Shown piece by piece: positions 24,821 through 33,085 of a stretch of DNA of 64,000 bases; the stretch's first letter is position 1; every line of letters starts with the position of its first letter. The stretch is from WVZH01 sp034417075 (GTDB lineage Bacteria > Chloroflexota > Anaerolineae > Anaerolineales > E44-bin32), in contig DAOULU010000017.1 of the NCBI GenBank assembly GCA_034417075.1, forward strand, positions 62,001-126,000. Direction: 5' to 3'. The position numbers and the translations under genes were made by a program. The notes beneath the pieces are model-generated. The model was not told the DNA's origin and ran no database searches. It saw only the letters and a program-made list of their open reading frames with translations.

Positions 24821-26476
24821 ATGGCTCAGCAGCTGAAAATCGTCTGCATCGATTGCGGCGAGAGCACTCACTACGATCCCCTCGAATTTACCTGTCCTTC
24901 TTGCGGCAGCGCCTGGCGTCAGGCTGAGTACGATCTCGAATTCGCCCGTAAATCCTGGGCTGAAAACCTGTCATCGCGCCCTTTTGATCTATGGCGCTAT
25001 CACGAATTACTTCCCATACGAAACCCTCAACCGACTCTGATGATGGGCGAAGGTGGATCGCCCTTGCTTCGGGCAAAGAACCTCGGACGCCTGCTGGGCT
25101 TGCCCAATTTGTACATCAAGGACGAGCGCCAGGGACCGACGGCATCATTCAAAGACCGACAAGCTGCTCTGACCGTCTCGGTGCTCCTGGATGCCGGCCT
25201 CAAGGAAGCCGTCGTCGCTTCCACCGGCAACGTTGCAATCGCCTTTTCCGCGTACTGCGCCAGAGCGGGGGTGAAACTCTGGGCGTTCATCACCAGCCTC
25301 GTCCCCGCACCCAAGATGCACGAAGTCGCTATCTACGGCACACGCCTGATCAAGGTAGCCAACACCTACGATCAAACCAAACAACTTGCAGCCCAGTTCG
25401 CCCAGGAACGAGGTTTCTACATCGATCGCGGCGTTCGCAGCATCGCGGCGGTCGAGTCGATGAAAACCCTTGCGTTTGAGATCGCGGAACAATTGGGAAG
25501 CCGGGGCACCACTTCGTGGTGCGCGCCCGATTGGTATATCCAATCCGTCAGCGGTGGCATTGGACCCGTCGGAGTGCTCAAAGGCTTCACGGAACTACTG
25601 CACATGAAAATGGTAGACAAGATCCCCGCGATCGCCTGTATACAAACCGCTGGGTGCTCGCCCATGGTCGACGCCTGGCACAGAGGATTGGAACAAGCCA
25701 TCCCTGTGCTGTCCCCTAGCACGCTGATCTCCACGCTGAGCACCGGCGATCCAGGCCGGACGTACAGCCTACTGCGCGAACGCATGCACGCCGGGTCCGG
25801 CGGTGCGATGGAAAGTGTAACGGATGAAGAGGCCTATCAGGCCATGCACACACTAGCCAAGTTGGAGGGTCTGTCCATCGAACCTGCTGCCGCCGTCGCT
25901 TTCGCGGGGTTGATCAAATGTGTACGCAACGGCAAGATCAAACCACAGCATACCATCGTCGTTAACTGCTCCGGACATACGATGCCCATCGAGAAGAGCC
26001 TCCTGGCCGACGGTTGGGCACAGGACGTCGTTCTTCCGGATTATTCGACTCTGGAGCAACCTGAGGAAGGATTGCTCGCTGCACTCGAACATCTCGACTC
26101 GGAACGCATCCACAACATTCTCATCGTCGATGATCATGCCGACGCGCGCCTTTTGATTTCCCGCATCCTCCAGGCTCAGGCTGACTACAACCTCGTTGAG
26201 GCATCCTCCGGTGTGCAAGCGCTCGAATTGGCCGAACAAAGCCCGCCCGATCTCGTCATCCTGGATTTGATGATGCCGGAAATGGACGGATTTTCGGTCC
26301 TCGAGCGATTGAAACAGAGCTCCAAGACCATCGACATTCCCGTCATTGTCATTACCGCGAAGCAATTAAGTGCCCATGAGAAGGAGCGCTTACGCGGTAA
26401 AATCGCACGCCTTCTGACCAAAGGAGATTTTCTCAGCGAAGAACTGCTCGCTGAAATCGAGCGTATCCTGGGATGA
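24821..26476 (+). CDS. Threonine-synthase-like PLP enzyme fused to a C-terminal receiver domain
   Basis: 551 residues. A small zinc-ribbon (CIDCG...CPSCGS, residues 9-30) precedes a fold-type II PLP domain (about 55-410). This has the Schiff-base lysine motif PTASFKDRQA, the STGNVAIAF substrate loop, the SVSGGIGPVG phosphate loop and a C-terminal NCSGHTMP. These match threonine synthase, which turns O-phosphohomoserine into threonine. From about residue 430 a complete receiver domain follows: IVDDHAD (Asp437/438), phospho-acceptor Asp482 in LDLMMPEMDG, VITAK and LLTKGD. The fusion is one uninterrupted frame. Enzyme activity or stability may be set by phosphorylation from the adjacent kinase; alternatively the enzyme domain may serve as a ligand sensor. 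Confidence 0.92.
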   Translation: MAQQLKIVCIDCGESTHYDPLEFTCPSCGSAWRQAEYDLEFARKSWAENLSSRPFDLWRYHELLPIRNPQPTLMMGEGGSPLLRAKNLGRLLGLPNLYIKDERQGPTASFKDRQAALTVSVLLDAGLKEAVVASTGNVAIAFSAYCARAGVKLWAFITSLVPAPKMHEVAIYGTRLIKVANTYDQTKQLAAQFAQERGFYIDRGVRSIAAVESMKTLAFEIAEQLGSRGTTSWCAPDWYIQSVSGGIGPVGVLKGFTELLHMKMVDKIPAIACIQTAGCSPMVDAWHRGLEQAIPVLSPSTLISTLSTGDPGRTYSLLRERMHAGSGGAMESVTDEEAYQAMHTLAKLEGLSIEPAAAVAFAGLIKCVRNGKIKPQHTIVVNCSGHTMPIEKSLLADGWAQDVVLPDYSTLEQPEEGLLAALEHLDSERIHNILIVDDHADARLLISRILQAQADYNLVEASSGVQALELAEQSPPDLVILDLMMPEMDGFSVLERLKQSSKTIDIPVIVITAKQLSAHEKERLRGKIARLLTKGDFLSEELLAEIERILG

Positions 26477-26495
26477 ACGGGAGAATCATTCTGGA

Positions 26496-27449
26496 ATGGC
26501 GGTGCAAATCACTTTGAATTCGAGCATTCAGAACCGCCGCGGCGTTGCGATTGCGATCAGTTCCGCGGGGTTGATCGGCTTGACGCCGGTCTTCGGCAAG
26601 CTGGCCATCCAAGCGGGGATGTTCTCGATTTCCGTTGTCGCAGCCCGTACCGCTGCAGCGGCAATCTTGCTCTTCGTAGTGATGCTTCTTTTCCAACGCA
26701 AATATCTCTACATATTCCCTGTTGGATTCGTCGGTTGTATGATCGCCGGCAGCCTCAATGGCCTGGGGTCATTATTTTTTTATCTCGGCCTGGCGCGGGT
26801 CGACGCCAGCCTTTCGCAGATGCTCTTTTCGCTCTATCCGCTTTTCGTCGCCCTCCTGTTGTACTTGGACGGACTGAAACATTCGAAAATCACGCTCCTG
26901 GCGTTGTTGCTCAGCCTCCCTGCTGTGTATTTCCTCACCCACGTATCGACGACCGGAATCGAGCCCCGCGACGTCGTTTATCCCCTCCTAGCCGGATTGT
27001 TCTATGCGCTGCACATTCCCATCAACCAGCGTGTGCTTTACGAAGCGCCGCCGCCGACAGTTACGCTGTACACTTTGCTCGCGATGACGATGGTCGTCGT
27101 TCCCGCCGAATTGATTTTCTCGCCCGCTATTTTCGATATTCCGCAACCTGCACTGCTTCCATTGACCGGCCTGACGCTGGTCACCTTTTTATCGCGCCTG
27201 GCCTTATTCTCGGGGGTAAAATCGATCGGCGGTATGCGCACATCGTTGCTCGGCCTGGGCCAATTGCTGGTCACTGTCAGTGTGGCATATATGTGGCTCG
27301 GGGAATCGCTCAGTGCACATCAATGGCTCGGCGCCTTGCTGCTGATTACCGCCTTGATCCTGGTCGGCACGGAAAAGCCGCTCGCCTCACCGACACACTC
27401 GCGGGGCTGGCTGCGTTGGTTGAGCCCCAGGTTCCGGCGGAATGATTGA
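26496..27449 (+). CDS. EamA/DMT-family transporter
   Basis: 317-residue inner-membrane protein with ten hydrophobic segments arranged as two EamA repeats (about 20-140 and 165-295). Typical elements are GLTPVFGKLAIQAG in helix 1-2, GLGSLFFYLGLARVDASLSQMLFSLYPLF at the end of the first repeat and YMWLGESLSAHQWLGALLLITALILVG at the end of the second. The family exports amino acids and other metabolites. Lying 19 bases behind the threonine-synthase/receiver fusion, it could export a product of that enzyme (threonine or homoserine exporters of this family are known), but this is inferred from context only. Confidence 0.88.
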   Translation: MAVQITLNSSIQNRRGVAIAISSAGLIGLTPVFGKLAIQAGMFSISVVAARTAAAAILLFVVMLLFQRKYLYIFPVGFVGCMIAGSLNGLGSLFFYLGLARVDASLSQMLFSLYPLFVALLLYLDGLKHSKITLLALLLSLPAVYFLTHVSTTGIEPRDVVYPLLAGLFYALHIPINQRVLYEAPPPTVTLYTLLAMTMVVVPAELIFSPAIFDIPQPALLPLTGLTLVTFLSRLALFSGVKSIGGMRTSLLGLGQLLVTVSVAYMWLGESLSAHQWLGALLLITALILVGTEKPLASPTHSRGWLRWLSPRFRRND

Positions 27450-27631
27450 CCTCACTTAAAAACTGATAATTTTCTCGTTCACCGATACTGTCGCTCGAAA
27501 AAAGTCGAACCGACATCGAACGGCTTCGTTTCCCAAGGGATCATTTCGCCGAGATGCGTTTCGCGTTAACGCCTCTTAGAAATGTCCGAGGAAGATGTAG
27601 AGGGGATGACCAAACCTGATTCAATTGAAAT

Positions 27632-27664
27632 GGGGAGCGATGGTTAATCCGTCCATCGCTCCCC
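27632..27664. terminator. Bidirectional terminator hairpin
   Basis: A 12-bp perfect stem (27632-27643 with 27653-27664, GGGGAGCGATGG arms) lies between the convergent EamA and lipoprotein genes. The minus-strand side is followed by ATTTCAATT, moderately U-rich. Confidence 0.65.
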
Positions 27665-27688
27665 AAGATAATCGTAGTCGATCTACTG

Positions 27689-29434
27689 CTATTGCAGCGG
27701 ATCCCCACAATCGGTGAACCAACCCAACGAGCCATCCTCTCGCCGAACGAGGTGAAAATCGACCTGCGATGTAGAGTCCGGACCAGTAAAGTTGACTTCG
27801 ACTGTAAATGCGTCCTCGAAGCTGGTCGAATGCCCGTCGATCTCCCACAACCACGAAGCGAGTTCGATCGCATAGAGAATCTCGAGCCGGGTTGGGGTTT
27901 CGATGATCGAACCGATGTACACCCGGCATGCTTCTTCACCATAGAGGTCGGTCACCGCCGGGTGCAGCAGATCGAACAGCGCCTCCGTGTCTCCGGTCTG
28001 GAACGCTTTGTTGAAGGCGAACACAAAGTCACCGATTTCGGTCGTGCTACCCACCGGAGTACTTTCTCCGGCTTTCACGCTCACTTCCACCGAGTTCATG
28101 GCATTCAAGGATGGATCGTAAACCATGTACTCCCCTTCGATGTTATCCACCGAGACCTCGTAATTGCCGTACGCATAGATGGTGAACTCGGCGTGTGCGT
28201 TTCCATCCTGGTCCGTCGTGACGGTTTGGGTTTCTGAGCCGCCAGGTCCTTTCATTGTGAGATCTACGCTTGCATTCGCCATTGGAGCCGGATCGTCGCC
28301 ATATACTGCGACATCCGTCAGAACCATGCTGTAACCCGAATAGTGTACGTAAGATCCCTCCATGGCCAAGACGAAAACGCTCATGTCCTTCGGCGTTCCT
28401 TCAAAATCAAATTCCGATGAACTCTCGCCGGTGTATCCGGTAATGATGCCACCATCTACAACGACGGCGTCAGGATCGCGTGAAGTGATGACGAACCTCC
28501 AGGTTGTCGGCGTTTTGCCCGGTCCTGAGGGACACATCACTGCTACGGGAGCGGCCAATGGTCCGCCTGCAGGGGCAGGGACACAACGCCCCGCAAAGAC
28601 AGGAACATTTCCACCGAATGGACCAACCAAGGCATAGGTAAATCGACCGTTACCACCAAAAACGTTGCACGTTACCATTTGGCCGGGGCGGTATGGGCCA
28701 TTGCAATCGACCATGAGGATACCGGTTTTCCCCCCACCGAGATCCGGCAGGCGGATGAAATAGTCCTCGATCTCACCCGCGCTAAACTCACCGGTGCCGT
28801 CCCAATCCGGGGGCACCATCTCTTTGGTCAGAGCGATGCGCATGAATGCGCCGTCGGGTAACGTATTCCCATTGGAGAATGCAAAAGGTGGAGAGGTGTA
28901 TGGCGTGGTCACTCCCGGAGCGACCTGAACGATCTGATTCTGGACCACCCACTCCATTTCGCCGTTCCTCCCACGCCCGCCCCACTCGCCGTCCAGATTG
29001 AGGTCGATCACTGCATTCAACCAGTACGTCCCTCCCGAGCTGCCTTGCGGACCGGTCACAAGCACGGTGATCGTCGTCGGCGGCGGGATGGCGGTAAGCG
29101 TGATGAAGAAGTTGATCAGTCCGTCATCCGGATCGGTATTGGTCAAATTAGGTACGCCGTCAGGATCGTTGGGGTCATTCGCATCTTCCTCTGCGCTCAC
29201 GCTTGGGCCCAATATGGCCTCTCCCGTATCTAAAGTCCGAGCGCCATTTGAGGCAAAGGTCGTGGGAAAATTTCCCGTTTGTGCAAATCCGGCCTGGTAT
29301 CCAGTCGGACCGCCCTCGGGAGCATCACCATAGTCTCCGGTCGGAGCTCGGCCGGATGCAGAATTGCAGCCGAACAGCAGCAATCCCATCGCAGTGCAAA
29401 GGTAACAGAATTTTCTGAATTGACGAGCGCTCAT
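27689..29434 (-). CDS. GEVED-domain lipoprotein
   Basis: 581-residue secreted lipoprotein: a basic start, a hydrophobic core and lipobox LLFGCN at residue about 23. Residues about 32-235 have the GEVED layout: DYGDAPEG at the start, an acidic DP/DD-rich stretch (EEDANDPNDPDG), INFFITLT, AVIDLNLDGEWG and the closing GEFSAGEIEDYFI. A Cys-containing segment and an Ig-like or bacterial carboxypeptidase-regulatory-like beta-rich region (about 370-460) follow. The last about 110 residues (VFAFNKAFQTGDTEALFDLLHPAV) look like a SnoaL/NTF2-type fold. ATG at 29434 has AAAGGAGG at good spacing; a GTG two codons upstream is less likely. Probably a surface protein; function unknown. Confidence 0.8.
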   Translation of the reverse strand: MSARQFRKFCYLCTAMGLLLFGCNSASGRAPTGDYGDAPEGGPTGYQAGFAQTGNFPTTFASNGARTLDTGEAILGPSVSAEEDANDPNDPDGVPNLTNTDPDDGLINFFITLTAIPPPTTITVLVTGPQGSSGGTYWLNAVIDLNLDGEWGGRGRNGEMEWVVQNQIVQVAPGVTTPYTSPPFAFSNGNTLPDGAFMRIALTKEMVPPDWDGTGEFSAGEIEDYFIRLPDLGGGKTGILMVDCNGPYRPGQMVTCNVFGGNGRFTYALVGPFGGNVPVFAGRCVPAPAGGPLAAPVAVMCPSGPGKTPTTWRFVITSRDPDAVVVDGGIITGYTGESSSEFDFEGTPKDMSVFVLAMEGSYVHYSGYSMVLTDVAVYGDDPAPMANASVDLTMKGPGGSETQTVTTDQDGNAHAEFTIYAYGNYEVSVDNIEGEYMVYDPSLNAMNSVEVSVKAGESTPVGSTTEIGDFVFAFNKAFQTGDTEALFDLLHPAVTDLYGEEACRVYIGSIIETPTRLEILYAIELASWLWEIDGHSTSFEDAFTVEVNFTGPDSTSQVDFHLVRREDGSLGWFTDCGDPLQ

Positions 29435-29672
29435 TTCCACCTCCTTTTCGATTTTTCCCCCTGCGTTGTGATTAAGTGAAGCCGATCTCGATCCTGAAAT
29501 CGATGCGTATGCAATTGGAAACCTTTACTTAAAATACTCCTGTGCAGTCGAAGAGGCCGTCAGGAGGGGACACATTGGTGATAATCTAATTCATGCTCCT
29601 TCTCAATTTAACAGAGAAGTACCACGTTGTGCGTAATTATTGCATACTCTCGTTTTTGAGCAACTACGCCAA
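29435..29672. other. Intergenic region upstream of the GEVED lipoprotein
   Basis: No gene seen. It must hold the minus-strand promoter of the lipoprotein. AT-rich, with no convincing hairpin; it ends at the first 36-bp repeat. Confidence 0.5.
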
Positions 29673-29708
29673 TCAGTCTAATCAGTGCCTCAGCGGTTCA
29701 GAACCACT
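29673..29708 (+). repeat. 36-bp direct repeat, copy 1
   Basis: Identical over 36 bases to 30377-30412, on the far side of the GxxExxY gene. Contains GCCTCAGCGGTTCAGAACC. The bases that follow (to about 29722) form an imperfect 11-bp inverted repeat with the 3' half, CAGTGCCTCAG against CTGAGGTGCTG, so a hairpin is possible. Confidence 0.8.
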
Positions 29709-29793
29709 GAGGTGCTGATAGAGCTGAGGACACTGCAGAAATTGGTAGATGCCGTGGGTTTTCTCACTGGAAGGTATTCCCATGCTAAGTTGT

Positions 29794-30216
29794 TCATGAC
29801 CGTTTTATAGTTTGAATTAGGCGCTTTATCCATAAACCAATACTCCCAAAATTCAGAAGTAAACCCACTTCGACTCCCGATGCTTTAAGATACGAGAGAG
29901 TCTGGATGACGTCAACATTCTCGATTTCACCCTTCGCCTTGATTTCTAACATCACTTCTTCGATCATGAAATCAACTCGCTTGCGCCCGATTTTTCTTGT
30001 TCTGTAATAAACATCAATCCAGACTTCACGATCGAAATCTAAATGCCGTGAATTAAGCTCTAGCGCGAGAGCGCGTTGGTAAATCCGTTCTTCAAATCCC
30101 GGACCAAGCTCTCGATGGACTTGTAGTGCCGCGGCGATGATTTTTCCTGTTGTTACAGAATGAGGATACTTTTGGTCTACATAAATTGGATTGGTGACTG
30201 AAGTACTTTCCCCCAT
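29794..30216 (-). CDS. GxxExxY family protein
   Basis: 140-residue protein with the name-giving motif GPGFEERIY (residues about 38-46) preceded by VTGKIIAAALQVHRELG-type sequence, then RKRVDFMIEEVMLEIKAKGEI, the PD-(D/E)XK-like core, and VIQTLSYLKASGVEVGLLLNFG. The family is common in Bacteroidota, Chloroflexota and others, usually as a lone gene of unknown function. The ATG at 30216 has AAGGGGG upstream. The gene is bracketed by 36-bp repeats and lies in an AT-rich gap between unrelated genes, suggesting a mobile or recombination-associated cassette. Confidence 0.85.
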   Translation of the reverse strand: MGESTSVTNPIYVDQKYPHSVTTGKIIAAALQVHRELGPGFEERIYQRALALELNSRHLDFDREVWIDVYYRTRKIGRKRVDFMIEEVMLEIKAKGEIENVDVIQTLSYLKASGVEVGLLLNFGSIGLWIKRLIQTIKRS

Positions 30217-30271
30217 GATTTCCCCCTTGAGAATTTTCTATTATTTCCGAACCTTACCATACTGCATCCAA

Positions 30272-30307
30272 TCAGTCCAATCAATGGTTTTGTAATCCAG
30301 AACCACT
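30272..30307 (+). repeat. 36-bp repeat, diverged copy 2
   Basis: Same length and register as the two perfect copies (TCAGTCCAATCA..., ending CCAGAACCACT) but with about ten differences. The following about 35 bases (GCTGAGAAAGCTGAAGATACT) also match the sequence after copy 1, so copies 1 and 2 descend from a longer unit. Confidence 0.6.
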
Positions 30308-30376
30308 GTTTACGCTGAGAAAGCTGAAGATACTGGTAGTTCAGCATATGAAGACCAGCACTTACATACAGTGTAC

Positions 30377-30412
30377 TCAGTCTAATCAGTGCCTCAGCGG
30401 TTCAGAACCACT
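30377..30412 (+). repeat. 36-bp direct repeat, copy 3
   Basis: Perfect match to 29673-29708 in the same orientation. Downstream sequence differs, so the 36 bases are the shared unit. Between 30217 and 30563 no gene is seen apart from these repeats. Confidence 0.8.
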
Positions 30413-30563
30413 AGCGACGCAGGTTTGGTATTAGAATAATTTCGTATCCGATTATTAGCTTATACAGTCGACATCGTCTGCCATACTTCACAGGTGTATA
30501 TCGCTAATTTGCCAGCTTCGAAGATAATTGGTGACTACTATCCATCTTCGGATTCCTCGTCTG

Positions 30564-30572
30564 TGCTATACT
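30564..30572 (+). promoter_or_regulatory. Extended -10 promoter of argF
   Basis: TGC followed by TATACT gives an extended -10 element 37 bases before the argF ATG. No good -35 is present, which extended -10 promoters tolerate. Confidence 0.45.
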
Positions 30573-30608
30573 CCAGCCGATACCAACGTTGAATACGGAG
30601 AACGGATA

Positions 30609-31526
30609 ATGAAACATTTCCTTGCCATCTCGGATAACACGAGTGAAGAGCTTCTTGCGCTGCTCGACCTAGCCGTCCGCTTGAAGGAAGAACGACGTGA
30701 AGGCGGAAACGAGCCCATTTTGGCCGGTAAGAACCTGGCTATGGTTTTCCAAAAACCCAGCCTGCGTACGCGCGTCTCCTTCGAAATGGGCATGCGCCAA
30801 CTTGGCGGCGATGCACTCTACCTCTCACCCGACGAGATCGGCCTGGGAAAACGCGAGGCGATCCGCGACGTCAGCCGTGTGCTCTCCGGCTACGTAGACG
30901 GGATCATGGCGCGCGTCTTCTCACACGATCACATACTCGAGTTGGCGCGCCACGCCAGCGTGCCGGTGATCAACGGGCTGAGCGATTACAACCATCCTTG
31001 CCAGGCCCTGGCTGACCTGCTCACCATTCTCGAGCATTTCGGTTCGCTCGAGGGGATAAACGTGACCTATGTCGGTGACGGCAACAACGTGGCTGTCTCC
31101 TTGCTCTTCGCCTGCGCCTTATTGGGTATGAATTTCACCATCTCCTCACCGCAAGGGTATTCCCTTCCGGATAGTGTATTCTCCGAGGCGAAATCACTGG
31201 CGAGCAAAACCAAACCAGAATTCCGCGCGATCGAAGACCCACACGCAGCTGTAAAAGGCTCCCAGGTGGTTTACACCGATACATGGGTCAGCATGGGACA
31301 AGAGGAAGAAACGAAAAAACGTCAGGAGGTCTTCCCGCCCTACCAGGTGAATCAACGGCTCGTCGCTGAAGCCGATCCACAGGCCATCGTGCTGCATTGT
31401 TTGCCCGCTCACCGCGGCCAGGAAATCACGGACGAGGTGATGGACGGCGACCAGTCACGCATTTTTCAACAAGCCGAGAATCGCATGCACGCCCAGAAAG
31501 CCATTCTTGCAGAATTACTGGCCTGA
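30609..31526 (+). CDS. argF: Ornithine carbamoyltransferase
   Basis: 305 residues. Makes citrulline from ornithine and carbamoyl phosphate in arginine synthesis. The carbamoyl-phosphate motif is KPSLRTRVSFEMG; HPCQALADLLT and the catalytic-cysteine motif HCLPAHRGQEI are intact, and YVGDGNNVAVSLL is typical of OTCase rather than aspartate carbamoyltransferase. The ATG at 30609 has GGAG eight bases upstream and begins directly with the family N-terminus (MKHFLAISD). No other arginine gene is next to it; pyruvate kinase follows 85 bases later. Confidence 0.94.
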   Translation: MKHFLAISDNTSEELLALLDLAVRLKEERREGGNEPILAGKNLAMVFQKPSLRTRVSFEMGMRQLGGDALYLSPDEIGLGKREAIRDVSRVLSGYVDGIMARVFSHDHILELARHASVPVINGLSDYNHPCQALADLLTILEHFGSLEGINVTYVGDGNNVAVSLLFACALLGMNFTISSPQGYSLPDSVFSEAKSLASKTKPEFRAIEDPHAAVKGSQVVYTDTWVSMGQEEETKKRQEVFPPYQVNQRLVAEADPQAIVLHCLPAHRGQEITDEVMDGDQSRIFQQAENRMHAQKAILAELLA

Positions 31527-31611
31527 CCCCAACCAATTGGTGAGTGATGATGAAAACATACAATTGGATGCCAACCTTCCTATCAAGATCCCATTCACTT
31601 TCGGTGTCTCC

Positions 31612-33042
31612 ATGAGCCGGCGAGCCAAGATCGTCGCTACCATTGGGCCGGTTTCGGTCGGCGTGGAGTGCCTTAAACAGCTCGCCGCTGCCGGTATGGA
31701 TGTCGCCCGCCTGAATTTTTCTCACGGCAATCACGAGTTTCACGCCGAGACCATTCGCCAACTGCGCCAGGCGAGCGAGGAATTCGGCAAGGCGATCGCC
31801 ATTTTGCAGGATCTGAGCGGCCCAAAGCTGCGTACAGGTAAACTCGAAAATGACGAACCCGTGCACCTCGAAGAGGGCGGCAAACTCACCTTAACAACGG
31901 ACCAAATCCCGGGCACGAAGGATCGCATTTTCGTCGACTACGACGCCCTACCCGCTGATGTGAAACCCGGCGATCACATTCTACTTGATGATGGAAGCAT
32001 TGAATTGACCGTCCTAAAAGCGACGGATAACGAAGTACAAACGGAGATCGTCAACGGCGGTATGCTGGGCAATCACAAGGGCATCAATCTTCCTGGGGTC
32101 GAATTGTCGGCGCCGGCGTTGTCGAAACAAGATCTCGACGATCTGGCCTTCGGCATCGATCAGGGGATCGATGCGGTGGCGCTTTCATTCGTACGCCGTG
32201 CTGAGGACATCCATACACTACGCGGTGCTATTGCGGCTTGCTGTTCCGAGCGTCAGGATTTGCCCGTGATCGCTAAATTGGAACGCCCCGAAGCGGTGGC
32301 GCGCCTGGATCCCATCCTCGAAGCCGCCGACGGTGTGATGGTGGCGCGCGGCGATCTGGGAGTGGAGGTCGCTCCGGAGCGTGTACCTTCGATACAAAAA
32401 GAGATCATCCAACGTGCCAACGAAGAACACCGCATCGTGATCACTGCCACTCAAATGCTGGAAACGATGATGGAAAATCCACACCCCACTCGTGCCGAAG
32501 CCTCGGACGTCGCCAATGCGGTTTTCGACGGCAGCGACGCCCTGATGCTCTCCGGGGAGACCGCGGTGGGTAGATATCCCATCAAAGCCGTCGAAACCAT
32601 GGCGCGCATCATCCTCGACGCAGAAGCACACATGTCCGAATGGGGACAGGATTTTTACAGCAGCACCCTGGAAACCAATGACGACGCCGTGGCCACCACA
32701 CATGCGGCGCGCATGCTGGCGCACGACCGCGACGTGGCGGCCATCGCCGTTTTCACTCGCTCGGGCCGTACGGCGAAATTAATGTCCAGCGTACGGCCGC
32801 GCGTGCCCATCTGGGCCTTCACCCCAGATCCCACGACTTATCAGCGTATGGCCCTGCTCTGGGGCGTGCAGCCGTTCCTCATGCCTATGGCCCATTCAGT
32901 GGAAGAGATGATCGAGCACGTGCGCGATTCGAGTCTGGCTTCCGGTCTGGCAAAGTGCGGCGACCAGGTTGTACTGGTCGCCAGTTTGCCCATCGGAGCC
33001 ATGGGCATTCCCAATTTCACGCTGTTGCACCGTCTGGAATAA
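31612..33042 (+). CDS. pyk: Pyruvate kinase
   Basis: 476 residues. Converts phosphoenolpyruvate and ADP to pyruvate and ATP. Family motifs appear in order: RRAKIVATIGPVS, MDVARLNFSHG, ILQDLSGPKLRTG, NHKGINLPG, AKLERPEAV, GVMVARGDLGVE (Mg/PEP site) and ITATQMLETMMENPHPTRAEASDVANAVFDG. The C-terminal allosteric domain is complete (AIAVFTRSGRTAKLMSSVRP). The start at ATG 31612 fits the family N-terminus; the longer frame overlaps argF and adds no conserved sequence. In the reductive direction suggested by the island at 46-62 kb this enzyme would compete with carbon fixation. Confidence 0.95.
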   Translation: MSRRAKIVATIGPVSVGVECLKQLAAAGMDVARLNFSHGNHEFHAETIRQLRQASEEFGKAIAILQDLSGPKLRTGKLENDEPVHLEEGGKLTLTTDQIPGTKDRIFVDYDALPADVKPGDHILLDDGSIELTVLKATDNEVQTEIVNGGMLGNHKGINLPGVELSAPALSKQDLDDLAFGIDQGIDAVALSFVRRAEDIHTLRGAIAACCSERQDLPVIAKLERPEAVARLDPILEAADGVMVARGDLGVEVAPERVPSIQKEIIQRANEEHRIVITATQMLETMMENPHPTRAEASDVANAVFDGSDALMLSGETAVGRYPIKAVETMARIILDAEAHMSEWGQDFYSSTLETNDDAVATTHAARMLAHDRDVAAIAVFTRSGRTAKLMSSVRPRVPIWAFTPDPTTYQRMALLWGVQPFLMPMAHSVEEMIEHVRDSSLASGLAKCGDQVVLVASLPIGAMGIPNFTLLHRLE

Positions 33043-33085
33043 TGAAAGAAACAAAATCTTACCGTCAACATATTGGAGTTAACGA

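Noticed and set aside
26735..27445. Second-frame open reading frame within the EamA gene (236 codons)
   Set aside because: An Arg/Pro-rich shadow frame typical of GC-rich coding DNA; the overlapping EamA frame has ten membrane helices and family motifs.
29673..30412. 36-bp repeats as a possible CRISPR array
   Set aside because: Only three copies, spaced about 600 and 70 bases apart with a gene between them, and one copy strongly diverged. There is no regular spacer length and no cas gene.
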